Below the pieces are notes generated by a model that was given only the letters and a program-made list of their open reading frames with translations, had not been told where the DNA came from and searched no databases. The translations under genes were made by a program, and so were the position numbers. DNA of 64,000 nt from Citricoccus zhacaiensis. Lineage in GTDB: Bacteria > Actinomycetota > Actinomycetes > Actinomycetales > Micrococcaceae. Numbering within the stretch: position 1 is the stretch's first letter; every line of letters starts with the position of its first letter. The stretch covers positions 116,063 to 180,062 of the forward strand of contig NZ_BMLQ01000003.1 of NCBI RefSeq assembly GCF_014645315.1, in the 5' to 3' direction. Of the stretch, positions 42,794-51,273 are shown in pieces.

Positions 42794-43594
42794 TCAGATC
42801 TGGTGGGCGCGGAAGTCTGGCTCGCGCTTCTCGTTGAACGCGGTGATGCCCTCCTGTGCCTCCTCGGTCTCGCCGAACATCTTCAGGGTCGAGTAGGCCA
42901 TCTGGCCGACACCGGCGAAGTGCTCGGTGTCCGAGTTGAAGGACTGCTTGAGGACCTTTAGGGCGGTAGGGGAGAGCTTGAGGATCTCGTCCGCCCAGGA
43001 GCGGACCTCGGCATGGAGTTGGTCCATGGGGACGGACTTGTTCGCCAGACCCCATTCGACGGCCTGCTCCGCCGAGTAGCGCCGGCAGAGAAACCAGATC
43101 TCCCGCGCGCGCTTCTCGCCGACGGCGCGGGCCATCAGGCCGGTGCCGAAGCCGGCATCGAAAGAGCCGACGCGCGGGCCGTTCTGCCCGAAGACCGCGT
43201 GGTCGGCCGCAATGGTCAGGTCGGCCAGCAGATGCAGCACGTGGCCACCTCCGATGGCGAAGCCGTTCACGGCCGCGATCACCGGCTTGGGAGTGTCCCG
43301 GATGACTCGATGCAGAGAGTCGATCTCGAACAGCCCGGAGTCCGAGGGGCCGTAGTCGCCGCTCTCCATCCGTTGCTTCTGGTCACCGCCGGTGCAGAAG
43401 GCCTTGTCTCCGGCACCGGTCAGGGCCACCACGCCGACGGCCGGGTCGTTCCAGGCCGTCTTGAAGGCCATGACGAGTTCGTCCACGGTCCGAGCGCGGA
43501 ACGAGTTGTATCGGTCCGGGCGATTGACGGTAATCCAGGCGAGACCGTTGTCCACCTCGTAGGTGACGTCGGTGAAGTCCTCGACAGCAGGCAT
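42794..43594 (-). CDS. badI: 2-ketocyclohexanecarboxyl-CoA hydrolase (BadI-like)
   Basis: A 266-residue crotonase strongly reminiscent of BadI of Rhodopseudomonas palustris: NRPDRYNSFRARTVDELV, AFCTGGDQKQ, IRDTPKPVIAAVNGFAIGGG, GSFDAGFGTGLMARAVGEKR and REIWFLCRRYSA in order. BadI hydrolyses the ring of 2-oxocyclohexane-1-carboxyl-CoA to pimeloyl-CoA. The relative MenB shares GAGFGT-like and SPTA blocks but is longer and has a different N-terminal core. First gene of a minus-strand operon with two redox enzymes. It is the best functional clue that ring substrates are processed here. Confidence 0.8.
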   Translation of the reverse strand: MPAVEDFTDVTYEVDNGLAWITVNRPDRYNSFRARTVDELVMAFKTAWNDPAVGVVALTGAGDKAFCTGGDQKQRMESGDYGPSDSGLFEIDSLHRVIRDTPKPVIAAVNGFAIGGGHVLHLLADLTIAADHAVFGQNGPRVGSFDAGFGTGLMARAVGEKRAREIWFLCRRYSAEQAVEWGLANKSVPMDQLHAEVRSWADEILKLSPTALKVLKQSFNSDTEHFAGVGQMAYSTLKMFGETEEAQEGITAFNEKREPDFRAHQI

Positions 43595-43649
43595 GATTCT
43601 CCTTGAAGAAGCGGGCTAGGTGATTCCGGTGGCCTCGTCTCTCGCGATT

Positions 43650-43660
43650 TGGCCTTACCA
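43650..43660. promoter_or_regulatory. TGGTCNGACCA-like operator upstream of badI
   Basis: TGGCCTTACCA keeps 8 of the 10 fixed positions and both TGG/CCA ends. It lies 56 bp before the badI start on the minus strand. Confidence 0.4.
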
Positions 43661-43721
43661 TTTACTGACTTTAGATGTGTGAACGCTCGTTATCAAGAGT
43701 TCGGCCGTGAGAGGTTCTCAT

Positions 43722-44981
43722 CTACGCTGGTGCAACCGGCCTCCACTGGCCGAAAAAACACATTGCCAAGAGGTACGTGACTGGCACCAGGAACACCGCC
43801 AAGAAGAGTTGCAGACCGGCCTGGTCGAAGCCCGTCATGAGCGCGCCGCCGATCTGGACGGAAGCGGCTGCGGACACGTAGGCCACGCCGGCATACAGCG
43901 ACGTGCGGGCACCGTGCATCTGCGGGGGCAATCCTCGGGTGGAAGCCAGCATTCCCAACCGGTATCCGGCGCCCTGCCCTGCCCCCGTCAAGGCTCCGCC
44001 GGCCAGGATGATGGGGACCTGTCCGATGGAGATCCCCACCGCCACGCACAGGGTCCCGGCCGTGAGGCACAGCGCCGCCACCGTGACCGACAACCTTGAC
44101 CGGGACAGGGGCATCGAATATTGTCCGGCGATGCCGAAGCCGGCCACCAGCACGGCAACCAAGGAAGCAACCAGCAGGGAATCCGATCTGAGGGAGTCCC
44201 GGACGATGGTGGGCGCCAGTCCCACCACGGCGTTACCTATGGACCAGGCCAGGATGCCAACAGCGACGCTGGCCACGACCGCGGTACGGCTTGGCCGGAC
44301 GTTCGGTTCCGGCGGCACGGCGTCACCCCGTTGGATGTCGGTGCCGGTCAGTTCGGGCGGCACGATGTCAGAGTGTGGCCGGCGCTCGGAGCGGATCGTC
44401 GGTGCAAGCGCGGTGGGCATGGTCGAGAGCGATACGAGGACGAGTACGAGAATGGTCGCGACGCCGTGTACTACGAACGGTGCCGTCGTCGGCCAGGGGG
44501 TGAGGTCGGCCAGCAGAGCCGAGCCGAGTATGCCCGTGAAGCCGGCGACCATGGTCATGGTCGCGGCGATGCTGCGGCCGTGCTCGCCGCGCAGCAACAC
44601 CGCCAGGGTGGCTCCGGCGCCGAGGCCGAAGCCGACACTGAACCCCGTGAGGATGCGACCGGTCAACAGGGCCGGTTCCGTGCCAGCGAGGAAGAAGACG
44701 TCCGATACCAGGGAGCCGACGAGGGCGATCGACAAGGTCAACCGGGGCTTGGCCTGGGCTGCTGGGATGCTGCTCAGGCCCAGGGACAGCACCATCGTGG
44801 CCAGGTAGCTCCCGAACAGCAGCGCCACCCGGTCAGGAGGCAGATCCAGCAGTTCTCCGTACAGGGGAAGCAGGGGGATGGGGGCAGACGAGCCGGCGAT
44901 AAACAACGCCATCGCCGCATAGACGTACAGACTCCGACCGCGCCCGGGCGTCCCGACGCTGCCCGGCCCTGCCCCGGTCAC
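43722..44981 (-). CDS. MFS transporter
   Basis: A 419-residue protein with about 12 hydrophobic segments, starting LYVYAAMALFIAGSS and containing GRILTGFSVGFGLGAGATLA. A hydrophilic central loop of about 50 residues separates the halves. The likely start is GTG 44981, which overlaps the stop of the upstream ligase (GTGA). The open frame continues far beyond this on the same strand, but that part is antisense-like shadow of the ligase. Substrate unknown; coupling to the fusion ligase suggests carboxylate transport. Confidence 0.75.
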   Translation of the reverse strand: MTGAGPGSVGTPGRGRSLYVYAAMALFIAGSSAPIPLLPLYGELLDLPPDRVALLFGSYLATMVLSLGLSSIPAAQAKPRLTLSIALVGSLVSDVFFLAGTEPALLTGRILTGFSVGFGLGAGATLAVLLRGEHGRSIAATMTMVAGFTGILGSALLADLTPWPTTAPFVVHGVATILVLVLVSLSTMPTALAPTIRSERRPHSDIVPPELTGTDIQRGDAVPPEPNVRPSRTAVVASVAVGILAWSIGNAVVGLAPTIVRDSLRSDSLLVASLVAVLVAGFGIAGQYSMPLSRSRLSVTVAALCLTAGTLCVAVGISIGQVPIILAGGALTGAGQGAGYRLGMLASTRGLPPQMHGARTSLYAGVAYVSAAASVQIGGALMTGFDQAGLQLFLAVFLVPVTYLLAMCFFGQWRPVAPA

Positions 44982-47455
44982 CTCCCCTGCCGGAAGGCCT
45001 CTGCCTGTTCGGCGTACCAGTCGAGGACGGTGGGGTCTTCTGCGGTGCCGCGGTTGAGGGTTTCGGGTCCGGCGCCTTGGAAGAGTTTCTTGATGGGGAC
45101 TTCCATGAGTTTTCCGGTGCGGGTCTTGGGGACGGCGGGGGCCTCGATGATCTCGTCCGGGACGTAGCGCGGGGAGACCTCGGTGCGGATGGCCGTGGTG
45201 ATGGCGTCCTTCATGGCCTGGTCCAGAGCCTGGCCGGCGGTGGGGACCACGAACAGCGGCATGTAGTAGTCGCCCCCGGTCAGTTCGGCGCCGATGACCA
45301 TGGAGGTGGCCACTCCGTCCACGCGGTCCACGGCCTGGGTGATGTCGGCGGAGCCCATGCGGATGCCGCCGCGGTTGATGGTGGAGTCGGAGCGTCCGTG
45401 GATGATGAACTGGCCGCCGTCCAGTTCGGTGACCCAGTCCCCGTGCCGCCAGACGCCGGGGAAGTCCTCGAAGTAGGAGGAGTGGTACCGGGTGCCGTCG
45501 GGGTCGTTCCAGAACTTGATGGGCATCGATGGCATGGGGGCGGTGACCACGAACTCGCCGACCTGATTGAACACCCGGTTGCCCTCGGGGTCCCAGGACT
45601 CGGCGGCGACGCCGAGGCAGGCTCCCATGAGTTCGCCGCGGTAGGCCGGGTCCAGGGGGTTGGAGCCGATGAAGGCGGTGGCCACGTCCGTGCCGCCGGA
45701 ATCGGAGCCGACCCGCAGGTCCTGGCCCACGGCACGGTAGATCCAGTCCCAGGTGGAGTCCGGCAGCGGCGAACCCGTCACCATCAGTGCGGTCAGTGCC
45801 GAGAGGTCGTAGCGGGTGTTCGGGGCCACCCCGGATTTCTCGATCATGGTCAGCACGGCTGCGCCGGTGCCGAAGAACGTGGCTTGGTGGCGGGCGATGA
45901 GTTCGAAGTGCCGGGCCGGGCCGTCGTGGGTGGGGGAGCCGTCGTAGGTGATGATCGAGGTGCCCACGATCATGGTGTCCACGATCATGTTCCAGACCAC
46001 CCAGGTGGTGGACACGGCGAAGTACGCCCGGTGGTCCGGCCCCAGGTCGTAGTGCAGTCCGTTGGCCTTGAGGACCTCCACGAGGACACCGCCGTGGGAG
46101 TGCACGATCCCCTTGGGCTTGCCCGTGGTCCCGGAGGAGTACAGCACCCACAACGGGTGACTGAAGTCGACCTGTTCGTAGTCCGGCTCGGCGGTGCCGG
46201 TCACGATCTCGGAGAACCGCAGGACATCGTCCGGCAACGGGCCGCAGGACCCGGCGGGGAACTGGTCGGCCACGATCACGTGGTCCACGGTTGGCAGGAC
46301 CTGGCGCAGGTCACCGATGCTGGCGGTCATGTCCCGGACCTTGCCGCCGAACTCGTAGCCGTCCACCGTGAACAGGACCTTGGGCTCGATCTGGGCGAAG
46401 CGGTCGGCCACGCCCTGGACGCCGAAGTCGGTGTTGACCACGGACCAGATGGCCCCCACGGAGGCGGTGGCCAGCAGGGCCACCACGGTCTGCGGGATGT
46501 GGGGCAGCACGGCGGCCACCCGGTCGCCCGGCTGGACGTCGAGCCGGCGCAGCTGAGCGGCCAGGGCCGCGACCTGGTCCTCCAGCTCGCCCCAGGTCAG
46601 AGTGGTTGCCGCCAGGGTCTCGTGCTCGCCGATGATCGCGACCTCGTCCGGGCGGTCGGCGGCATGGCGGAGCAGGTTCTGGGCGTAGTTCAGCCGGGTC
46701 CCCGGGAACCAGTCGGCGCCGGGCATCGACTCGTCAGCCAGCACGGCGCCGGGGCGACCAAGCTGCGGCTGGACCGAGGCCAGCACCTCGAAGTACTCCC
46801 AGACCGCACCCCAGAAGCCTTCCAGGTCGGTCACGGACCATTCGTGCAGGGACCGGTAGTCGGTGGTCTGCACCCCGCGGTGCTCGGCCACCCAACGCTG
46901 GAACCGACGCATCCGGGAACCCTCCGTACGCTGCGCGGGCGGCGACCACATCAGCGTGCGATCCGCGCCGCCGTCGTGTCCTGCGCCGGTGTCTGCCGGT
47001 GCCGGCGCGGTCACCACTGCTTTTCCCACGACGACGGCGTTGCCGCCCACCGAGGCGGTCAGGTCCAGTTCCGCACGGTTCCCCGCTGACCCCGCCGGGG
47101 CTGCAGGGGAACCGGTGTGGACGGCGGTGAAATTGATGGTGTCGCCCAGGGAGACAGGTGCCTTGAACTGGACGGAGAAGGAGTGCAGGTTCTCCACTCC
47201 GCACCAGTCGGTGAGCCATCCGGACATCAGGGCCGCCGTGAACTGCCCCATGGCAATGGGAGCGTCGAAGCCGGCCTGGCGGGCGAACGCCGGATCGTGG
47301 TGCAGGGGGTTGAAGTCGCCGCCGGCTCCGGCGAATCGGACGACATGGGTTTGGGTCACCGGGCCGAAGTGCCCTGGGGGAACGGCGACCGGGGCGCTGG
47401 CGCAGGTGTCTGCGGTGGACTCGGGAGTGTGCTGGTCCTCGACGCGGTTGCTCAT
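44978..47455 (-). CDS. MaoC-like hydratase domain fused to acetoacetyl-CoA-synthetase-like ligase
   Basis: An 825-residue fusion. Residues about 25-150 are a MaoC hotdog domain with FAGAGGDFNPLHHDP (hydratase Asp and His) and PIAMGQ. After a Pro/Ala/Gly linker, residues about 195-815 form an acetoacetyl-CoA-synthetase-type ligase: FPGTRLNYAQNLL near 255, LYSSGTTGKPKGIVHSHGG near 428, SDSGGTDVAT near 590, GRSDSTINRGGIRMG near 692 and catalytic Lys in TRTGKLMEVPIKKL near 785. AACS activates 3-oxo acids. The fusion is unusual. ATGA overlap with the preceding hotdog gene implies that the two MaoC halves are made together. Confidence 0.88.
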   Translation of the reverse strand: MSNRVEDQHTPESTADTCASAPVAVPPGHFGPVTQTHVVRFAGAGGDFNPLHHDPAFARQAGFDAPIAMGQFTAALMSGWLTDWCGVENLHSFSVQFKAPVSLGDTINFTAVHTGSPAAPAGSAGNRAELDLTASVGGNAVVVGKAVVTAPAPADTGAGHDGGADRTLMWSPPAQRTEGSRMRRFQRWVAEHRGVQTTDYRSLHEWSVTDLEGFWGAVWEYFEVLASVQPQLGRPGAVLADESMPGADWFPGTRLNYAQNLLRHAADRPDEVAIIGEHETLAATTLTWGELEDQVAALAAQLRRLDVQPGDRVAAVLPHIPQTVVALLATASVGAIWSVVNTDFGVQGVADRFAQIEPKVLFTVDGYEFGGKVRDMTASIGDLRQVLPTVDHVIVADQFPAGSCGPLPDDVLRFSEIVTGTAEPDYEQVDFSHPLWVLYSSGTTGKPKGIVHSHGGVLVEVLKANGLHYDLGPDHRAYFAVSTTWVVWNMIVDTMIVGTSIITYDGSPTHDGPARHFELIARHQATFFGTGAAVLTMIEKSGVAPNTRYDLSALTALMVTGSPLPDSTWDWIYRAVGQDLRVGSDSGGTDVATAFIGSNPLDPAYRGELMGACLGVAAESWDPEGNRVFNQVGEFVVTAPMPSMPIKFWNDPDGTRYHSSYFEDFPGVWRHGDWVTELDGGQFIIHGRSDSTINRGGIRMGSADITQAVDRVDGVATSMVIGAELTGGDYYMPLFVVPTAGQALDQAMKDAITTAIRTEVSPRYVPDEIIEAPAVPKTRTGKLMEVPIKKLFQGAGPETLNRGTAEDPTVLDWYAEQAEAFRQGR

Positions 47456-47931
47456 CGACGTCCCCTTTCAAGGATGGTCTCCTGTTGGCGGACGGCTACC
47501 TGGCCGTCCCGGTCCCGGTATTTGGTTTCCAGGGTGAGGATGCGCAACGGCGAACCGCTGCTGCTGGTCTTGGTCACGTCCCCGGTGACGACGCGCCGCC
47601 CAGTGAGCGAGTCCCCAGCAACCAGTGGGCGGACGTAGTCCCAACTCGTGCCACCGACCATCACCCGAGGCAGGTCGAGCCCCAAAGTCTCCAGCATGGA
47701 CTGCGCCGAGCGGTGGTGACCGGCAACCACCACGTGCGTTGCGGTGGCGGCCACGTCCGGGAGGTGGCGCCGCTCGGCCTCCCTCCGGTCGGTGTGGACC
47801 GCATCGTGGGCGCCGGTGGCCCGCGCGAACTCGGCGATCTTGCCGCGTTCCACGTCGAAGGCGACCTCGTCCACGATCGTGCCCACCAGGTTTCCGGTGC
47901 CGTCGCCGGGCTGCTTCGCTCCGTGATCCAT
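47452..47931 (-). CDS. MaoC N-terminal-type hotdog subunit (FAS1-like dehydratase domain)
   Basis: A 159-residue hotdog protein of the MaoC_N/FAS1-like dehydratase type: IVDEVAFDVERGKIAEFARA at the start and VGGTSWDYVRPLVAGDSL near 90-110. Such subunits are inactive alone and pair with a MaoC subunit carrying the D/H motif, as in HadAB and ChsH1/ChsH2. The partner is probably the N-terminal domain of the fusion protein whose start overlaps this stop (ATGA). ATG 47931 chosen because GGGAGGA precedes it. Confidence 0.82.
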   Translation of the reverse strand: MDHGAKQPGDGTGNLVGTIVDEVAFDVERGKIAEFARATGAHDAVHTDRREAERRHLPDVAATATHVVVAGHHRSAQSMLETLGLDLPRVMVGGTSWDYVRPLVAGDSLTGRRVVTGDVTKTSSSGSPLRILTLETKYRDRDGQVAVRQQETILERGRR

Positions 47932-47966
47932 CGTCGTCCTCCCGTTGTCCATTGTGGGCTAGCCAA

Positions 47967-47995
47967 TTCAAATGGTCTGACCTAAAGTTCACTCT
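47967..47995 (+). promoter_or_regulatory. Promoter with embedded operator upstream of the FadE pair
   Basis: TTCAAA (47967-47972), 17 bp, CACTCT (47990-47995) resemble a weak promoter for the gene at 48022. The spacer holds TGGTCTGACCT (47973-47983), 9 of 10 fixed positions of TGGTCNGACCA. The arrangement TTNAAATGGTCNGACC is the same as at 29022, so the two promoters are likely coregulated. Confidence 0.5.
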
Positions 47996-48021
47996 AGCGA
48001 AAGAACGATGAAGGGACGAGC

Positions 48022-49254
48022 ATGGATTTCTCCGAGCGACCGGACGAGGCGCAGTTCCGCACCGAGGTGCGTGCCTGGTTGTCCGAGACACTCCCCACCC
48101 TGCAGTGGCCCGAGCCCCCCGAGCTGGAGGACAAGGTCCCGTTCTGGCGCCCCTACCAGACAGCGCTCTTTGAGGCAGGCTACGCCGGACTGACCTGGCC
48201 CCAGGAGTATGGCGGTCAAGGCCTGGACGAGCGCATGTCTTCCATCTTCTCCGAGGAGTCCGCCCATGCGGGGGCCCCGGAGCGGCTGAACACCATCGGC
48301 GAGGACTTCGCCGGCCCCACGATTGCCCACTTCGGCACAGCCGAGCAGAAGGAGAAATACCTGCGGCGGATCCTCACCGGCGAGGACATCTGGTGCCAGC
48401 TGTTCTCCGAGCCCGAGTCGGGATCGGACCTGGCCTCGCTGCGGACCAAGGCCGTCAAGGTGGACGGCGGGTGGCGCATCACCGGCCAGAAGATCTGGAC
48501 CTCGCGCGCCCAACTGGCCGCCCACGCCATCCTGCTCGCCAGGACCGGGGGAGGGGAACGCCACAGGGGCATCACGTACTTCCTGTTGCCCATGGACTCC
48601 GAAGGCGTCACAGTCCGCCCCCTCGAGCACATGCTGGGGGAGGCAGAGTTCAACGAGGTGTTCCTGGACAATGTCTTCCTGCCGGACTCCGCCGTCGTCG
48701 GGGAGGTGGACGGCGGCTGGAAGGTGACCATGGGCACTCTGGCCTTCGAGCGCGTGGCCATCGCCACCGGCCGGGTGAACACGGTGAAGGAGATCCGGAA
48801 CCTCGTGGACGACGTCCGCTCGCGCACGGATGCCGACGGCAACCCCCTGGGCGCCGATCCGCACGTGCGGCGCAGTGTGGCCGACCTGTGGGGGCGGGTG
48901 CACCTGCACCAGGCCATCAGCCAGCGCGTCATCTCCGGTGCCAGCGGTGGGGAACCGCCCGGAGAGGCCACCTCCATCGGCAAGCTGTTCTTCTGCCCCC
49001 TGGTGGAGGACCTGGCCGACTTCGGCCTGTCGCTGGAGCCGCTGAACGACCAGTTCGACCTCGAGGACGAGGTGGCCGCCGTCGGCACCGGTGGTCTGGC
49101 CGCTGCCGAGCACGAGGCCGGCCCGCAGGACCAGGGGCATCGGCACTGGCTGCGGTTGGCCAACCAGGCCCGCGGCACCGCCATTGCCGGCGGATCCACC
49201 TACATCCAGCGGAACATCGTGGCAGAACGCATCCTCGGGATGCCCAAGAAATAG
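48022..49254 (+). CDS. Acyl-CoA dehydrogenase, large FadE subunit
   Basis: A 410-residue acyl-CoA dehydrogenase. FSEPESGSDLASL marks the flavin region; the canonical base position reads AGGSTYIQRNI (Gly), while TLAFERVAIA supplies a possible helix-G Glu. The insert with ADPHVRRSVADLWGRV is typical of actinobacterial FadE proteins that work as heteromers with a second FadE encoded next to them (as in steroid side-chain FadE26-27 or FadE28-29). ATG 48022 after GAAGGGACGAG. The partner gene follows at 49345. Confidence 0.88.
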   Translation: MDFSERPDEAQFRTEVRAWLSETLPTLQWPEPPELEDKVPFWRPYQTALFEAGYAGLTWPQEYGGQGLDERMSSIFSEESAHAGAPERLNTIGEDFAGPTIAHFGTAEQKEKYLRRILTGEDIWCQLFSEPESGSDLASLRTKAVKVDGGWRITGQKIWTSRAQLAAHAILLARTGGGERHRGITYFLLPMDSEGVTVRPLEHMLGEAEFNEVFLDNVFLPDSAVVGEVDGGWKVTMGTLAFERVAIATGRVNTVKEIRNLVDDVRSRTDADGNPLGADPHVRRSVADLWGRVHLHQAISQRVISGASGGEPPGEATSIGKLFFCPLVEDLADFGLSLEPLNDQFDLEDEVAAVGTGGLAAAEHEAGPQDQGHRHWLRLANQARGTAIAGGSTYIQRNIVAERILGMPKK

Positions 49255-49344
49255 CCCGTGCGCGGGGCTAACGATGGCTGCCGCTGAGATCGGAACCACC
49301 ACGAGGAATAAGGGCCACAGTGGTCCAGGAAGTGCGGGTAGACC

Positions 49345-50454
49345 ATGGAGTGGAAATTCTCCGAAGAGCAGGAGGCCTACGCCGAGGCGCTGCAGGACTG
49401 GCTGTCCGGCGCGGTGGACTCCGAGAAGCTTCGCGGTTGGTTCGATTCCGGTGACGCATCGGCCTTCGCCGAGACGTTCGCCCGGGACTGGGCCGGCGTC
49501 GGAATCCCCGAGGAGGACGGCGGCCAGGGCGGCGGGCTCGTCGAGCTCGCCCTCACAGCCGAGCATCTCGCCCGGGTCGACGCGCCCTCCGCAGCCTGGC
49601 TCGCCACAACACTGGCCGTACCCGCGCTCGCCGGACGCCCAGCCGAGGTTGAAGAGGCCGTCGGCGGACAGACCGTCGCCCTGCTGGCCTCCGCCGACCG
49701 GATCCCCAGCGCCGCGGTTCCGCTTCAGGGCGGAGCGAATGGTCTCACTGGCTCGGTCGCTCGGGTCCTGGCCGGGGATACCGCGGTGCGGTTCGTCGTG
49801 CCGGTCGCCGGGGCGCACGGCCTTGAACTCCACGTGGTCGACGCCGGCCAGGAGAGTGTGCGGGTGACGCCGCGTCGGCTGCTGGATCGGTCCAGGACGC
49901 TGGCGGACGTGACCTTGGATGGTGCGGCCTCCCAACGGCTCGACGTCGACGCCGTGTCCGTCCTCGAAGCGATCAGCCGCCGCGCCGCCGTGCTGGTGGC
50001 CGCCGACACCCTCGGCGCGAGCCAGACCATGCTCGACCTGGCCGTGGACTACGCGAAGCAGCGCCAGCAGTTCGGCGTCTTCATCGGCTCCTTCCAGGCC
50101 GTCAAGCATGCCGCGGCCTCAATCATGGTGGCCGTGGAGGCCGCCCGTTCGGCCGTCTACTACACCGCGGCATCCGTGGACTCGGATCAGCCAGAGGCGG
50201 CCCTGCATGCCGCCGCCGCGAAGGCCCAGATCACGGCCGAGGGAACCCGGTCCGCGGACACCGCCCTGACGATGCACGGGGCCATCGGATACACGTGGGA
50301 ACACGACCTCCAGCTGTACTACAAGCGGGCCAAACTCAATGAGGGGCTCTTCGGATCCCCGGGTGCGTGGAACGATCACATCGCAGATGTCTTGCTGTTG
50401 ACAGCGGGAGATCAGGCGACGCCCCGGCTGCTTGGCGCGGGAGCGAGTGTTTGA
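49345..50454 (+). CDS. Acyl-CoA dehydrogenase, small FadE subunit
   Basis: A 369-residue FadE-like protein with a weak catalytic core: the flavin-binding central domain is shortened, the QRQQFGVFIGSFQAVKH block is kept near 235-250, and MHGAIGYTWEHDLQLYYKRA marks the C-terminus. Such subunits pair with a larger FadE in alpha2beta2 enzymes and may carry only part of the active site. Its stop overlaps the next start (TTGA), so it is translationally coupled to the thioesterase. Confidence 0.85.
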   Translation: MEWKFSEEQEAYAEALQDWLSGAVDSEKLRGWFDSGDASAFAETFARDWAGVGIPEEDGGQGGGLVELALTAEHLARVDAPSAAWLATTLAVPALAGRPAEVEEAVGGQTVALLASADRIPSAAVPLQGGANGLTGSVARVLAGDTAVRFVVPVAGAHGLELHVVDAGQESVRVTPRRLLDRSRTLADVTLDGAASQRLDVDAVSVLEAISRRAAVLVAADTLGASQTMLDLAVDYAKQRQQFGVFIGSFQAVKHAAASIMVAVEAARSAVYYTAASVDSDQPEAALHAAAAKAQITAEGTRSADTALTMHGAIGYTWEHDLQLYYKRAKLNEGLFGSPGAWNDHIADVLLLTAGDQATPRLLGAGASV

Positions 50455-51263
50455 ATGGCCCCGTAGATGTAGACGCCGTTCAGCTGCAGAAGCTACTGAT
50501 TCCGCATGGAAGGCCGGAAGAGCTCTTCGGGCTGTCGGGGTTGGGGCTTTCGGGCGCGGACTCTTTCGGAACCATGGCACCGGGGCCGTGGAGCCGGGAA
50601 CGGGACGGCCGGTTCGCGGCAGGCATCCTTGGCGTGCTGGCCGACAACGTCCTCGCCCAAGCGGTCTTGGCGCACCGCCATCCGGACATGTGGGCCGTGA
50701 CCACCGAGTTCGCCTTCGACTTCTTTTCATCACCCGTCGAGGGCCAGGAACTGACGGCATCGGCGACGGCGCTGGTAGTGGACGCTGGTGGCGGAGGGTC
50801 CCACGGCCGCATCACGGATGAGGGCGGCGGGGCCGTGGCTGACGTCACGTTCTGGGGGCGCTTCGTTGAAGGGGTGCCCCAAGCCGTTGTGGACCAGCAT
50901 CGGGCTCCTTCCCTGGAGGTGCGCCCCGGTTCTCTCGCCGAGTTGCTGGGACTGGAACGTGATGGAGATCAAATGGTGTTCCGGGAGCGTGGCGAGCTCG
51001 TCAACCCGCTGGGGATAATGCACGGTGGGGTTCTGTTTCCTACGCTTGAACGGGCGGCCGTGGAACTCGGCGCCCGGCCCGAGGGCATGGTGACGGCCTC
51101 GATGCGCATCAATTACCTACGCCCTGCGTCCGGGGACATCCTCATTGCCGTACGACAGATACACCGGGGCCGCACTTTTGCCAGCGCTGAGGCCACGGCC
51201 CTGCGTCCCGACGGCAAGGTGGCGGCATGGGCGCTGTTGACGTTTCGATCAACCGGACGTTAG
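50451..51263 (+). CDS. PaaI-like double-hotdog thioesterase
   Basis: A protein of about 270 residues if it starts at TTG 50451, which overlaps the FadE stop and is preceded by GGGAGCGA. The N-terminal hotdog includes GPWSRERDGRFAAGILGVLA, and the C-terminal one has the motif NPLGIMHGGV and SMRINYLRPA. It should hydrolyse or protect against accumulation of aryl- or acyl-CoA. It resembles 17453 and 51274 in domain plan. The start is the least certain part. Confidence 0.72.
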   Translation: MNGPVDVDAVQLQKLLIPHGRPEELFGLSGLGLSGADSFGTMAPGPWSRERDGRFAAGILGVLADNVLAQAVLAHRHPDMWAVTTEFAFDFFSSPVEGQELTASATALVVDAGGGGSHGRITDEGGGAVADVTFWGRFVEGVPQAVVDQHRAPSLEVRPGSLAELLGLERDGDQMVFRERGELVNPLGIMHGGVLFPTLERAAVELGARPEGMVTASMRINYLRPASGDILIAVRQIHRGRTFASAEATALRPDGKVAAWALLTFRSTGR

Positions 51264-51273
51264 ACGACTTGCC

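Noticed and set aside
42794-43594. Naming this gene MenB (naphthoate synthase)
   Set aside because: Length, block order and neighbours (acyl-CoA dehydrogenase, dienoyl-CoA reductase, no other men genes) fit BadI better, though the two families are close.
44982-46151. Upstream extension of the MFS gene to an 809-residue protein
   Set aside because: The extra 390 residues are Arg/His/Pro-rich noise antisense-like in character and overlap the fusion ligase coding strand in another frame; GTG 44981 gives a normal MFS length.
47989-50109. A 706-codon minus-strand open frame
   Set aside because: It is antisense to two clear acyl-CoA dehydrogenases and has no recognisable domain.
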